The notes below the pieces were generated by a model. It worked only from the letters and a program-made list of their open reading frames with translations, ran no database searches and was not told the DNA's origin. Below, one piece after another: positions 28,783-38,620 of a stretch of 64,000 nucleotides of DNA (position 1 is its first letter; each line of letters opens with the position of its first letter). The stretch comes from Liolophura sinensis (taxonomy: Eukaryota; Mollusca; Polyplacophora; Chitonida; Chitonidae). Location of the stretch: positions 61,609,249-61,673,248 of the forward strand of contig NC_088295.1 in NCBI RefSeq assembly GCF_032854445.1, read 5' to 3'. Both the position numbers and the translations under genes were made by a program.

Positions 28783-28783
<1 letters not shown>
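28573..28783 (+). repeat. SINE-A, nearly full length
   Basis: The head gggggcctccctggctcc and a B-box-like gagatcaagtccagc are followed by the body, with about 25 bp missing before cagtttcctttcaccataatg. The usual AAAT tail is replaced by a TA run (28783-28806), so the microsatellite seems to have grown from the 3' end. Confidence 0.85.
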
Positions 28784-28813
<30 letters not shown>

Positions 28814-29670
28814 TAATATTTGTGATATATGTTCAGATTTGTCAATTTGCTGCTTTCAATAATTGTGGTATAAACCTTAATATCTTGAGTACCCGATTGT
28901 TCTTCACCATACACAATATGTACATAAATCTGTTACTCTTCTGATACCAGTATGTTTGCCCTGTCATCGTGTGCGTGAACTTCACTAGCATATTAGGCCC
29001 TACAGGAAATCATCAGATACAAGTGGACTGAGTGATTGTTTCTATGAATCTGTGAATTCTTGCTTTCGACAGAAGGTTTATTTGAAATATGTATGCATAC
29101 ATGTACATAAAGTGTGTTGCATAACAACTTTTATTATTTAATGTGACGAAGTCCGTTCGGAATTGTGCATGGTGCATGAATTGTGCACAATCCACAGTGT
29201 CAAGGTTTGTTATGGCCATATCCAAGATATTTATAAAGAAAGATATTGGTTTGAACAGAATGAAAAATGTGTGTATAATGGTGCAGATCTTCCATTATGG
29301 TTACCCAACTTAAGTCTTGATGTATATTTTTTTTTTAATATTTTTTTTTTCTTAAAATCTGATAAGTGTTTTCTCCCATAAAGAATGGCTATGTTAAAGT
29401 AGTTATTTGCTGCTCTCTAATTTTTTGGAGATGTAAGAAATAGATCTGTTTTATGTCCTTAGGCTGGGAGCTGAGATTCTGTTGTACATGTAGGGTTAGC
29501 AAATATATGTTTACCTACTGGTATATGAGCAGTAAGACATAGTCGTATCGAAATGAGGGTTTAGAGTAGCTGTTAGTCGGTTATGCTGCCCTTCCGTTTT
29601 CAAATGTATACTACTCGGACGTAATTTTATAGTGTTGATATATAAGTTATCCGTCGAGTGACTGTATTTA

Positions 29671-29900
29671 CTGTAATTCTTCAAACTTTTCCCATGTTTA
29701 CAAGGTGTTTGTTCAAGCATATTCTGAAGGCGTTATTCTGTGAATGATATTCTAGAATGATAAAATTCTACTTTTTGGGAGGCCCTGAAACTGGCCAACC
29801 CAGCCAATGTAGTTTTGTCTCCAAAATCAAATTCAAAATGTGTATAAATTGCACTGAAAATTGCTCTTTCACATGCGAAAAGCTTGAGGAATTGGGGTAG
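29671..29900. mobile_element. MITE family F, copy 1
   Basis: It starts ctgtaattcttcaaactttt and ends gaaaagcttgaggaattggg, an imperfect inverted pair. The internal blocks acaaggtgtttg and tttgtctccaaaatcaaat recur in the other copies. Confidence 0.65.
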
Positions 29901-30173
29901 TGCATGGAGCTGGAGAGTGTATTTTGTATTGTTTGGGGCAAGTTCACATCCTTGTGCTAGCTTTATAATTGCCTTTTACGTCCCCTAAGTAACCGCCTGG
30001 TCTTGTTTAAATTTAGAAGTATCCATAGATTTAATTCTATACTAACTAAAATTTATGTTTTGTAGTATTGATGGAGGATTTTATCTTAAATGTGCGGTGT
30101 GAATCCTGTTGGTTGAGAGCCAAACGTCCGTCCTTTTACGTATTTTTAGTCGTTCGACTGATTGGCGGTTCTT

Positions 30174-30373
30174 NNNNNNNNNNNNNNNNNNNNNNNNNNN
30201 NNNNNNNNNNNNNNNNNNNNNNNNNNNNNNNNNNNNNNNNNNNNNNNNNNNNNNNNNNNNNNNNNNNNNNNNNNNNNNNNNNNNNNNNNNNNNNNNNNNN
30301 NNNNNNNNNNNNNNNNNNNNNNNNNNNNNNNNNNNNNNNNNNNNNNNNNNNNNNNNNNNNNNNNNNNNNNNNN
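30174..30373. other. Assembly gap (200 N)
   Basis: Exactly 200 unknown bases. The round number suggests a placeholder of unspecified true length. Confidence 0.98.
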
Positions 30374-31400
30374 GACTTACAGGCCTAACATGTAGAGGGC
30401 ATCTATATTTACGCTTTCAGGAGCTACATATACCTATATAGATTAGGTATACTACAAACAAAATAACAGCAATACCGGTTCATAATTTTGTATGAGAAAT
30501 GATCTTTTAAATTATGTTTCACATCTTAACTGTAGTCTTAGTTACACTGGCTTCAAGGAGTTACAGGTGTGATAACCGGCATGTATAGGTCTATAACTTT
30601 CGCGACATCAAGCACCTCATACAAGAAGGGTCAACACGGCAAACTTGATATCAACCCACACGAATGAACCTGCACCGTGCATGTTTGTTTCTCGTTTAAG
30701 ACACACAGTCTGCCTTCGCACGTGTGTGAAACTAACATAAAGATTGTGTCGGTAGCCGTGTCATTTGATAGGTAACAGATCACCATCGATTTGGTTGTTT
30801 ATGGACATTTTACACCTTGGCAGGTGTGGCAGATATCGACATCCCGCTAACAGATGTCACCTAAGCAGGTTCAGCAAACTAGATGGAAACCGCAATTATA
30901 GTAATAAACTGGGGATAGATTCAGAGAAGTATATCCATGCGTAACAAATATTGCACCATGCACTATCTAAGATCAAACCCCCTGCTGCTACTTTCAATTT
31001 TATGCTAGGTGAGTTAGCGATCTTGTAACTGATTCCGGTATAGATTACTTCAGGCGTGACATGAGCCAGGATAGGTTAGAACTTTGCTCTTAGATACATT
31101 TTGAGATTTACGGCGGCCTAATATTAAACGATCATCTGTAAAAAAAAAATAATAATAAAAAAAAACACCATTTAGTTGCTTAAACGTACATGCAGATGTG
31201 AAAGTCAACAGGCATAACTTGATTAGAATAGAAAACTTACGAAATTAAATGCACGTGTTACAAAAACTTCCGCCGGTAGACCTATGTACGTGTAGTTGTC
31301 AAACTCGGTACGACTCGCGTTTGATCCCAGATCTTTTGATTTTGAGGCTATAACCATTTGGCAAAAGAAAGGGTCATCACAATAATGGGATTTGATTGGA

Positions 31401-31643
31401 TTTATTTATTTCATTCGCGTTTTACGCCGTACTCATGAGTATTTCACTTATACGAAGGCGGCTAACATTTAGGTCTGAGGAAATCCGGCAGATTCCGGCC
31501 GAAACCCACGACAATCCACACGTGTGACCGGAGAGGAAGCCAGTCTGAGCTGGATTTGAATTCATATCGATGTCATTGGTGAGAGGCTCCTCAGCCAATG
31601 TGCTGAGCTGGAACACTAAGCCCTCTCGGCCACGGAGTTCCCC
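31401..31643 (-). repeat. SINE-A, near full length
   Basis: The tail tttatttatttcattcgcgt, then the acgccgtactcatgagtatt block and gaggaagccagtctgagctg, end at the head complement ggccacggagttcccc. Part of the body, including the gttgctggcagacc block, is deleted. Confidence 0.8.
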
Positions 31644-31723
31644 ATAGTGATGGAAGACGAGTGACCTCCAATGAATTTCATGACCACCTAAACGGCCAGT
31701 CCAGTACTGCTGACATCTTATAG

Positions 31724-31831
31724 ATTTATTTATTTATCTGATTGGTGTTTTACGCCGTACTCAAGAATATTTTACTTATACATCAGCGGCCAGCATTATG
31801 GTGGGAGGAAACCCACGATCATCCGTAGATT
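31724..31831 (-). repeat. SINE-A, truncated
   Basis: It has tttatttatttatctgattg, gtactcaagaatattttact and cagcattatggtgggaggaa, then ends shortly after catccgtag. Confidence 0.75.
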
Positions 31832-32022
31832 GCAAGAGACTATTGTCATCTAAAGTCCCTGTCCCACATGGGGATTAAACTCATACCTGTTGTGCCGTGG
31901 TAAGTCCTAACCACCCATTCACGAACAGCCCGTAATAAATAAAGCAAGTTAAAGTTGTTTAGAATAAACGAATATATTCCGTACAAATGATAATCATGGC
32001 GATGTTGTTGTGACACACCTCA

Positions 32023-32028
32023 TTTATT
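32023..32028 (-). promoter_or_regulatory. Poly(A) signal of UTP11
   Basis: TTTATT on the plus strand reads AATAAA on the gene strand, 75 nt beyond the UTP11 stop codon. Confidence 0.55.
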
Positions 32029-32102
32029 ATTCAAAATTCACAGTTCAAACATGTTTTTCCTCCATTTCATAGCATCAACATGTGCGTGACCACTGCTGAT
32101 CA

Positions 32103-35100
32103 CTATCTTTTCCTTTTGGCACACCATCTATACTGCGCTGCACTTTCTTTAGTTTCATCCGCTATTTTCTTCTTCTTGGCCTTTTTGTCCTTGAAATAAG
32201 AGAGGTGCAGAACACAATGAAACTATTGGTTGTATTCAAACAGCTTGTACAATTAAAGGAAAAACTCAAGCCGTGTTTTTATCATAATTATAATGAATTT
32301 TCACCCTATTTTTCTTATGTGATTATAAAGGAATTAAGATATAATCTGCATTCTGCGCCTATTTTTCTGGTTAATTCAATCGAAAAGAGAAAATATTCCG
32401 TGTATTTATCTGCTAATCAGTGAGCATCGATCAAGCACATAACATACTGTAATTCTTCAACCTTTTCGCATGTTTTCAAGGTGTTTATTTACCCATATTC
32501 TGAGGGCATTAGTCTATGTAGACTGAGAAAATTTTGTGAAGGAATTAAATTGACTAACCTCAAGAATGTAGTATTGTCTCCAAAATCAAATGTAAAAGGC
32601 GCATAACTTGCACTGAAAGTACCTCTTCCATACGCGAAAAGATTAAGGTATTAGTGTAAGCCAAGATATCTGATATAAACATCTGATTTGTTTGATTGCT
32701 ATTTAATTTATTCCCAATACCCAAGAATATTTGTTACATATACCATAGCTAAAGAAAACACTGGTTCTGAGAATAAACCACCACCTTTTGGTAAGTCATT
32801 TATGACCTTGGGTACGTCATTTTGGTAAAAGCTATTATCGGTAAGGAAATGTCAAATAAAATTCACATAAGACCATCTAAAAGAACACAAGAAGAGCATT
32901 AACCACTTTACTTTCATAATTCCATCAACAGACTGAGAAAAGTTGACACCAAATTTCAAAACTGTCGAAAGCTGGGATGGAACCAACACCCTGTGGACTC
33001 AGAGCAAACCATGCAGACACCAGCGACAGAGGCCCTCCCCTTCCCCTTTCCTTACGAAAGACTGAATAGTTTCCACACTCACCATTAATCGTTTCTGGAC
33101 TTCCATCTTCTGAGCTATTATACTCAACTCTCTTTCACGTTCTATCCTTTTGGTCAACTCCTTGTATTTTTTCTGTTTTTCTGAGGCTAGGTCCTTTTAG
33201 TTTCACGCCAAAATAAAAAAAAGACAACACATTAGAACAAGTCTATGTATTTGTTAATTTGATTTATTGGGAAGGTCTCTCAGCAGCCTGTGGATGGTCG
33301 TGGGTTTCAAGCGGGCACGGCCCTGTATCCTCCCCCCATAATGCTGGCCACTGTCCTATAAGTGAAATGGCTTAAAACACAAATCAAATAGATAAAAATT
33401 AACCCTGAACACAACAAACTTATTACAATCATTCTGCCAGCAACCTGCGGATGGTTGTGGGTTTCAGCCCAGATCTGCACACTTTCCTTCCACCATTACG
33501 CTGGCTGCTTATATAGGAGAAATATTCTTAACAATATAATTATTACAATCATGCATGCAACACACACATGCCCAGCCAAAGCTTTTAAAAAGAGCCTGAC
33601 CTGACCAAACAGTTTCAAAACTTTACCATCACACATTATCTTTGTAACAGTGATCAGTTTTTTCAACATTTTGGCCATACCTGCATCATTTCCTCATCAA
33701 AGACCGGTGTCTGGTGTTTTTCTAGTGTATCCCAGGTGGGTCTGTTGTATCGTCTTCCTACCAGGGCTGGGTGGGTGTTGAAATGACTTGCAGCATCAAA
33801 CGTCTTCACTATTGATAAGAAACACACCATTGATTATTTAAACAAAACACTGTCACATACACACTGTTTAATCAGGGTCTGACCATGAGCATGTTTTAAC
33901 CATTCAAAAAGAAGTCTGGAATCCCAAACTTTTGTTATCTACACACATGTATATAAAAATGTTCAGACTGATAGCAATACAAATCAGAATGCTACCAAAT
34001 AACACGTGTTTAAAGAGTTACTACCCTAATTCCTCAACATTTTTGCATAGGGAAGAGCAATGTTCAAAGCAATTTGAGCACATTTTTAATATGACTTTTT
34101 GCTGACAAAACTACATAATCTAGATTGACCAATTTCACGGCTTCACAAAAAATTGTATCATTCAACACAGAAAACTGTCCTCAGAATACGCTTGAATAAA
34201 CACCTTGCAAACATTTGCAAAGGTTGAAGAATTACACTACCCTCATTCTTCAACCTTCACCTCTGTAATCAATATTTTGAAACAATCTGACAGAACTATG
34301 GGGTGTAGAGATATAACTTGCATAGCTTTATGAAGCTTTCATCTTTTATGGCATGAACAGATCATTTTTAGTATTATTTTCATAATAACTGTATGCAAAA
34401 CTTCCACTGAAAAGAAGGCTTTAGTGGAGGAAAAGGTTGAAAATTTACAGTATATTTATTTTGGTCCGTGTGTCGAGTGCCCCGACTACCCACCAACCTA
34501 TGTCATGTACGGTACATGTAAATGCCTAAGCTTCTTAAACAATGATGTTAAAATCTGCCTGTCACATTGACGGAAGGTAACTGATCTACCATGAACTTCG
34601 TGTAAAATTACCTCAACTACTCACTGTTTAATCCACCAAGACCATAACTCAGACTGGTTGAGGGAATCTCAAAAATTCTGTGCCAGAGATTCAGTCTAAA
34701 CTTACACCTTTGATATTTACGTGATTACAAGATACGAGTCTGAGTAACGCACTCATGTTTAGCTTAAGTGGGGAAACCCTTAAAATGCCAAGCATGCAGG
34801 CCACAAAACTAATGATATTTACTTATTTATCTGATGCCTAGTATTTAGTGTCTTTCTTGAGAATGTATCATTTATACTCTGGTGGAGCATACCACCAAAA
34901 TTCGCCAAGTCCCTGATTAAAATCCTGACTTAAAGCCACAGCTGAATCAGCTAGAGTTGGATTTGAGCCTGTGACACCAGGTCCGAGCCATTACTGAGAT
35001 ATATGTCTGCTTACCACTCGCATTTCTCCTATTACAAGACCTGACACATTTTAAATGTGCATGTTTTAAATGTGCACTTTCTATGACGACGGCCTGCGTT

Positions 35101-38100
35101 ATGGTGTAAAAAAATGGGTAACCCATGACCACTGACCAGGTTGCTGGCAGACCCAATGTACATTGTAATTACCATCTTTTTTGGAATCCACAAATATTGT
35201 GTGTTTGTTTTGAGGCTTATCCTGCGCATCCAACAGATGTAACTCTGACTTCAGCCTTTCAATTTTCTGGAAATAAAAAAAAGATGTTTACTTTTCATGA
35301 AAGTCATATTCTGTATGATTAAATTGCACTCTGTTCGCAGTCAAGCTGTAACCCCAGGTACTATTGGATAAAGCTAGATTATTTCTACCAATGATGAGCG
35401 CTCAACAAGCTAAATATAAACATGAATAGAATAAACTAGCTTGAGCACAGCACCATCCTGAAATCTAGAATTCAGAAAAAAACTATGATATTGGGTACTC
35501 AGGTAACTGCCAAAAGATACTCAAGATAAAAAGAATGAAGATGAAGATCAAGCCTATATATGGCAAGTTACTACCAGCTTTATGATACTCAGGGTCAGTC
35601 TACTCACTTTTAATTCTGCAGTTCTCTTGAAGTTAACATATCTTATATCTTGTGAGCGCATCAGTTTAATCTGTTCCTCCGTATATTCAGGCTCTCTTTC
35701 CTCTCGGGGTTGATGCACTCCATCCTATAAACAAACAATCAGCAAAAACTTTAAAGAAAAGTACACAAAAAACAAAAATTCATCTGCAAAAATAACTAGA
35801 GAAATTTGACTGCACTCGAATCAATGGGGGCTTCATGGCTTAGCGCGCTAGCGCAGCATTATTGCCCAGGAGTCTCTCACCAATGCGGTCGCTGTGAGCT
35901 CAAGTCCAGCTCATGCTGGCTTCCTTCTCCAGCCGTACATGGGAAGGTCTGTCAGCAACCTGCGGATGGTCGTGGGTTTCCCCCGGGCTGTACCCGTTTC
36001 CACCCACCTTTTACCGCCGTCGTATAAGTGACATATTCTTGACCACAGTGTAAAACGCCAATCAGATAAATAAATAAATAAATAAATCGAATCTATGCAC
36101 TAAAATTATCTCGAAATATGGCAAATCACCTAAAATTTCGCCCACGACACAGGTACATGTTGGAAGATACAGCAAGTTTCAGCACCACAAGTAATACTTT
36201 TATGACATTTATTTGCCCTAAGAATGTGTTTTTTCATTGAAATTTTAAGGCATTTACTGTAACTACATTAAAATTAAATGGTGCAAGTTGTTTCCAATTA
36301 ATAATCAGCTCAAAATAACACAGTTATACAGTATACATTTAACTTGTCTGTACAATTATTTAAGGTTATGCCAATGGTGACCCGTTACCTTATCTTCAAC
36401 ATAGGTTATGTTTCTCAGAACTTACCACTTTCTTCGTGCGAACCATGTTAAAGTAGAACTCATCAGGATTTCTGTTTAAAGCCCTTCGTCTCAGAGCTGT
36501 CAATGTGCTTTCCTTACGATGAAATTCTCTAAAAGCAAGATCAGAATTGGTAAAGAATGGACAGAAGCACATCTTATGTTTTCTTACAAAACTCAAATCT
36601 CTATGCTCTTGAATGTTTTCAGAAGTCAAGATTTTTTTGGATTTATTCATTTATTTATTTGATTTTTGTTTAATATCACACTTAGGAAATCTTCACTTAA
36701 AGTAAACGAAAGCCAAAATATGAAGTAAGGTTCATCATACCGACCACTGAAAACTATGTGTAAAAATACTTTCATTTATTTTTTGTTAGGGTGTTGAAGG
36801 GCATTCAAATATTTGACTTGTGGAAGACAAGTGTTCCTCAATGACTGTGTAGATGGTCATATGAGAGTTGTTGACAACTTATTCTCTACAAGACCCAAAG
36901 AAAAGTCAGAGCAGGCCTGAGAAAAAATATCCTGTCTAAGGCTAGGATTAAATCCTTGTGTCATATGTCCTTTCAACTGAAATTCAAGCGAATTTACCAC
37001 GTCTTGGCCATGACCACCTTCCTGGATCTTTGTATGGTTCTTTAATACTCATAATATCAGATTGTAGGAAAAATAAAAGTAACACTGGCCATAGTGTGTC
37101 AGTGCATTACAGTAAAAAGCATCCCTCCTCACAAATACACTTCACCCGTCCCAAAGTCGATTTACATTAGTGTCGACATATGTTTGAAAGGTGTTCAATA
37201 TAACTTTCAAAATCATAACATACAACATATTCCATTCACCCTTATTCCTCAACCATATATGAAACTTATGCACATTCTTAGGTTGATTTTGGAGACAAAA
37301 CTATATTGGTTGAATTGACTAATTTCAAGGCTTCACACAAAGTGTATTTTCACCAGTCTACACAGAATAATTCCTTCAGCATATGCTTGAAGAAACACCT
37401 TGCAAAAATGCCACAGGGTTGAAGAATTACAGTACTACCCATTTACTCATCATATACATTGTGTATTTATGTATGTATTTATGTATGTATGCTTGGGGTT
37501 TTATACCGCGTCCGCTTCTGGGTGGTAGATCCACGGTCAATCCTGAGTCAAGTCACACCTAAGACATTAAAAGCTTGGCATTCAGCATTAAGGGGATAGT
37601 ACAGCGACTGGTTGACCCGTATCAGTATAATGGCGATGTAGCTTACTTGCATTTGTTAGGTCGTATCAGTGAAGTAGCACTAGATAAAAGAGCGGTGAAA
37701 ATCCGTCCTGCAACAAAGAGGCACATTACATACACTTTAAGGATTCCTTCGTCGTCATATGACTAAAAAATTGTTAAGTATGATGTTAAACCCCAAGTAC
37801 TCACTCAATTGGAGTTTTATGTCGTACATAACAATATTTCAATCATATGACAACAAGGAGTCATTAGGGGTGCGTGTGCATATACTGTGTCTTCTTTTGA
37901 CTGGGCTAATCCATGCCGCCAAAGTGCTGCTGTCATTGAAGCATCACTCTGGAGACACCAGACCTCACACCTCACCCAGTCACTTTATACAGACACCAAG
38001 CCAACCAGTCCTGTCTTCTTGCTCTAACCGCTCATATACAATGTGTAGATAAGCACACAAGAGCTGTACTAGCTCATTTCTTTCAGTCCACTAATGATTT

Positions 38101-38620
38101 GAAACAGTATTTCACCAATGAATAAAAACACATAATACATACACTGTGTAGCTTAATATGCCTGAAATGTAGAAAATGTACAAGGATAAACAGCAAAACA
38201 AGAACATACTCTGCCCTCTGTTTGTAATCTTTTTTCTTCTCCAAAAACCCAAGCTTGGCTCGACTTTCAGGCTGAAAAGTTAAACAGTTTGATATTAATT
38301 AAAACCTTGCGACCAATTGGTCTGTACAATTTCAAAAGAATTATGTAGATTATCAACGTATAAACACAGAAATAAAAATCAGAATCATCGGACAAGGGTA
38401 CACGACGAGGCAAACTGGGAACAACAAAACAAATTCGATATGAAATGCACTACAGCTGGTGGAGTCACTTCAAAAGGACCAGTTTTCGTTGCCACGATAA
38501 CGATATCAACATTCTTTGGGGGCCTCATTTATGTCATGATAACTACAGCATTATTGTTACCTGGCTACGTTCTCTGTGTGGCTTCTGTCTGCTCTTGGCA
38601 GCATTTTTGAGAGAAGCCAT
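32103..38620 (-). CDS. UTP11: UTP11 homologue, small-subunit processome protein, complete, eight exons
   Basis: Exons in transcript order: 38620-38561, 38271-38210, 36528-36426, 35724-35608, 35266-35173, 33808-33681, 33193-33083, 32189-32103 (stop TAG). They give 253 residues, the usual length of the family. All splice sites are GT-AG and phases agree. Conserved blocks are SLKNAAKSRQKPHRERSQ at the start, LGFLEKKKDYKQRAEEFHRK, ALRRRALNRNPDEFYFNM, YTEEQIKLMRSQDIRYVNFK, KIERLKSELHLLDAQDKPQN, KQKKYKELTKRIERERELSI, and a basic tail with KDKKAKKKK and a terminal KRKR. Known role: UTP11 is a nucleolar part of the U3 snoRNP/SSU processome, needed for early 18S pre-rRNA cleavages. The sequence is highly charged and helical, without membrane segments. 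The ATG at 38620 has a good context (caccATGG) and aligns with the family start. Confidence 0.95.
32446..32658. mobile_element. MITE family F, copy 2
   Basis: The ends actgtaattcttcaacctt and aaaagattaaggtattagtg are inverted. The internal blocks caaggtgttta and ttgtctccaaaatcaaatgt match copy 1. It lies in the last UTP11 intron. Confidence 0.7.
33270..33394 (+). repeat. SINE-A 3' half
   Basis: The blocks gtggatggtcgtgggtttc, ccccccataatgctggccac and tataagtgaaatgg are present, ending acacaaatcaaatagataaa. It is antisense to UTP11, in an intron. Confidence 0.7.
33431..33529 (+). repeat. SINE-A body fragment
   Basis: It has ctgccagcaacctgcggatg and gttgtgggtttcagccc, then accattacgctggctgc and gagaaatattctta. 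It is a second, closely spaced copy in the same UTP11 intron. Confidence 0.7.
34021..34240. mobile_element. MITE family F, copy 3
   Basis: It starts ctaccctaattcctcaacat and ends aaggttgaagaattacacta, a clear inverted pair. It abuts copy 4 and lies in the UTP11 intron 33809-35172. Confidence 0.75.
34238..34452. mobile_element. MITE family F, copy 4
   Basis: It starts ctaccctcattcttcaacct and ends aaaaggttgaaaatttacag. The interior is diverged from copy 3. The two copies share the boundary bases cta. Confidence 0.6.
35816..36096 (+). repeat. SINE-A, full length, with target-site duplication
   Basis: The element is 35826-36086. Its A-box region is partly deleted (catggcttagcgcgctagcg), the B box is gagctcaagtcc, and the body and an (AAAT)n tail are intact. 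The flanks tcgaatcaat (35816-35825) and tcgaatctat (36087-36096) are a 10-bp direct repeat with one mismatch. It lies antisense in the UTP11 intron between exons 3 and 4. Confidence 0.92.
36128..36245. repeat. Dispersed repeat, family D, copy 2
   Basis: It matches the CAPS2-intron copy at about 14860-15100 in cacctaaaatttcgccca and atgacatttatttgccctaa. Confidence 0.45.
37237..37434. mobile_element. MITE family F, copy 5
   Basis: It starts cacccttattcctcaacc and ends gggttgaagaattacagta. It carries ttttggagacaaaactatat and aaacaccttgcaaa, as in copy 3. It lies in the UTP11 intron 36529-38209. Confidence 0.75.
37474..37800 (+). repeat. Family C repeat
   Basis: It begins gcttggggttttatacc and ends gatgttaaaccccaagt, so the ends are inverted (cttggggttt/aaaccccaag). 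Inside are gtcaagtcacacctaagaca and gtcgtcatatgac. A family B copy (37802-38045, minus) follows directly. Confidence 0.6.
37802..38045 (-). repeat. Family B repeat, uninterrupted copy
   Basis: It has catatgacaacaaggagtca, gggctaatccatgccgcc, the ccagacctcacacctcaccc block and cttgctctaaccgctc, the same order as the split copy at 5362-5890. Confidence 0.65.

Larger units (their letters stand above)
28148..30173. other. CAPS2 3' flank up to the assembly gap
   Basis: No coding exon is seen. The CAPS2 3' untranslated region starts here, but no canonical AATAAA was found close to the stop. The stretch holds a SINE-A with TA-rich tail (28573-28806) and a MITE (29671-29900). Confidence 0.5.
30374..32022. 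other. Convergent intergenic region between gap and UTP11
   Basis: No exon is supported. It contains two SINE-A copies (31401-31643 and 31724-31831, minus) and an A-rich run at about 31140-31168. A weak match to the tcaggcgtgacatgagccag block of family C lies at about 31052. Confidence 0.5.

Noticed and set aside
30068-30441. Open frames across the N run
   Set aside because: They consist mostly of unknown residues from the assembly gap.
35826-35930. tRNA gene
   Set aside because: A- and B-box-like motifs are present, but the segment cannot form a full cloverleaf and is the head of a SINE. The same applies to the heads at 19801, 28573 and 44815.
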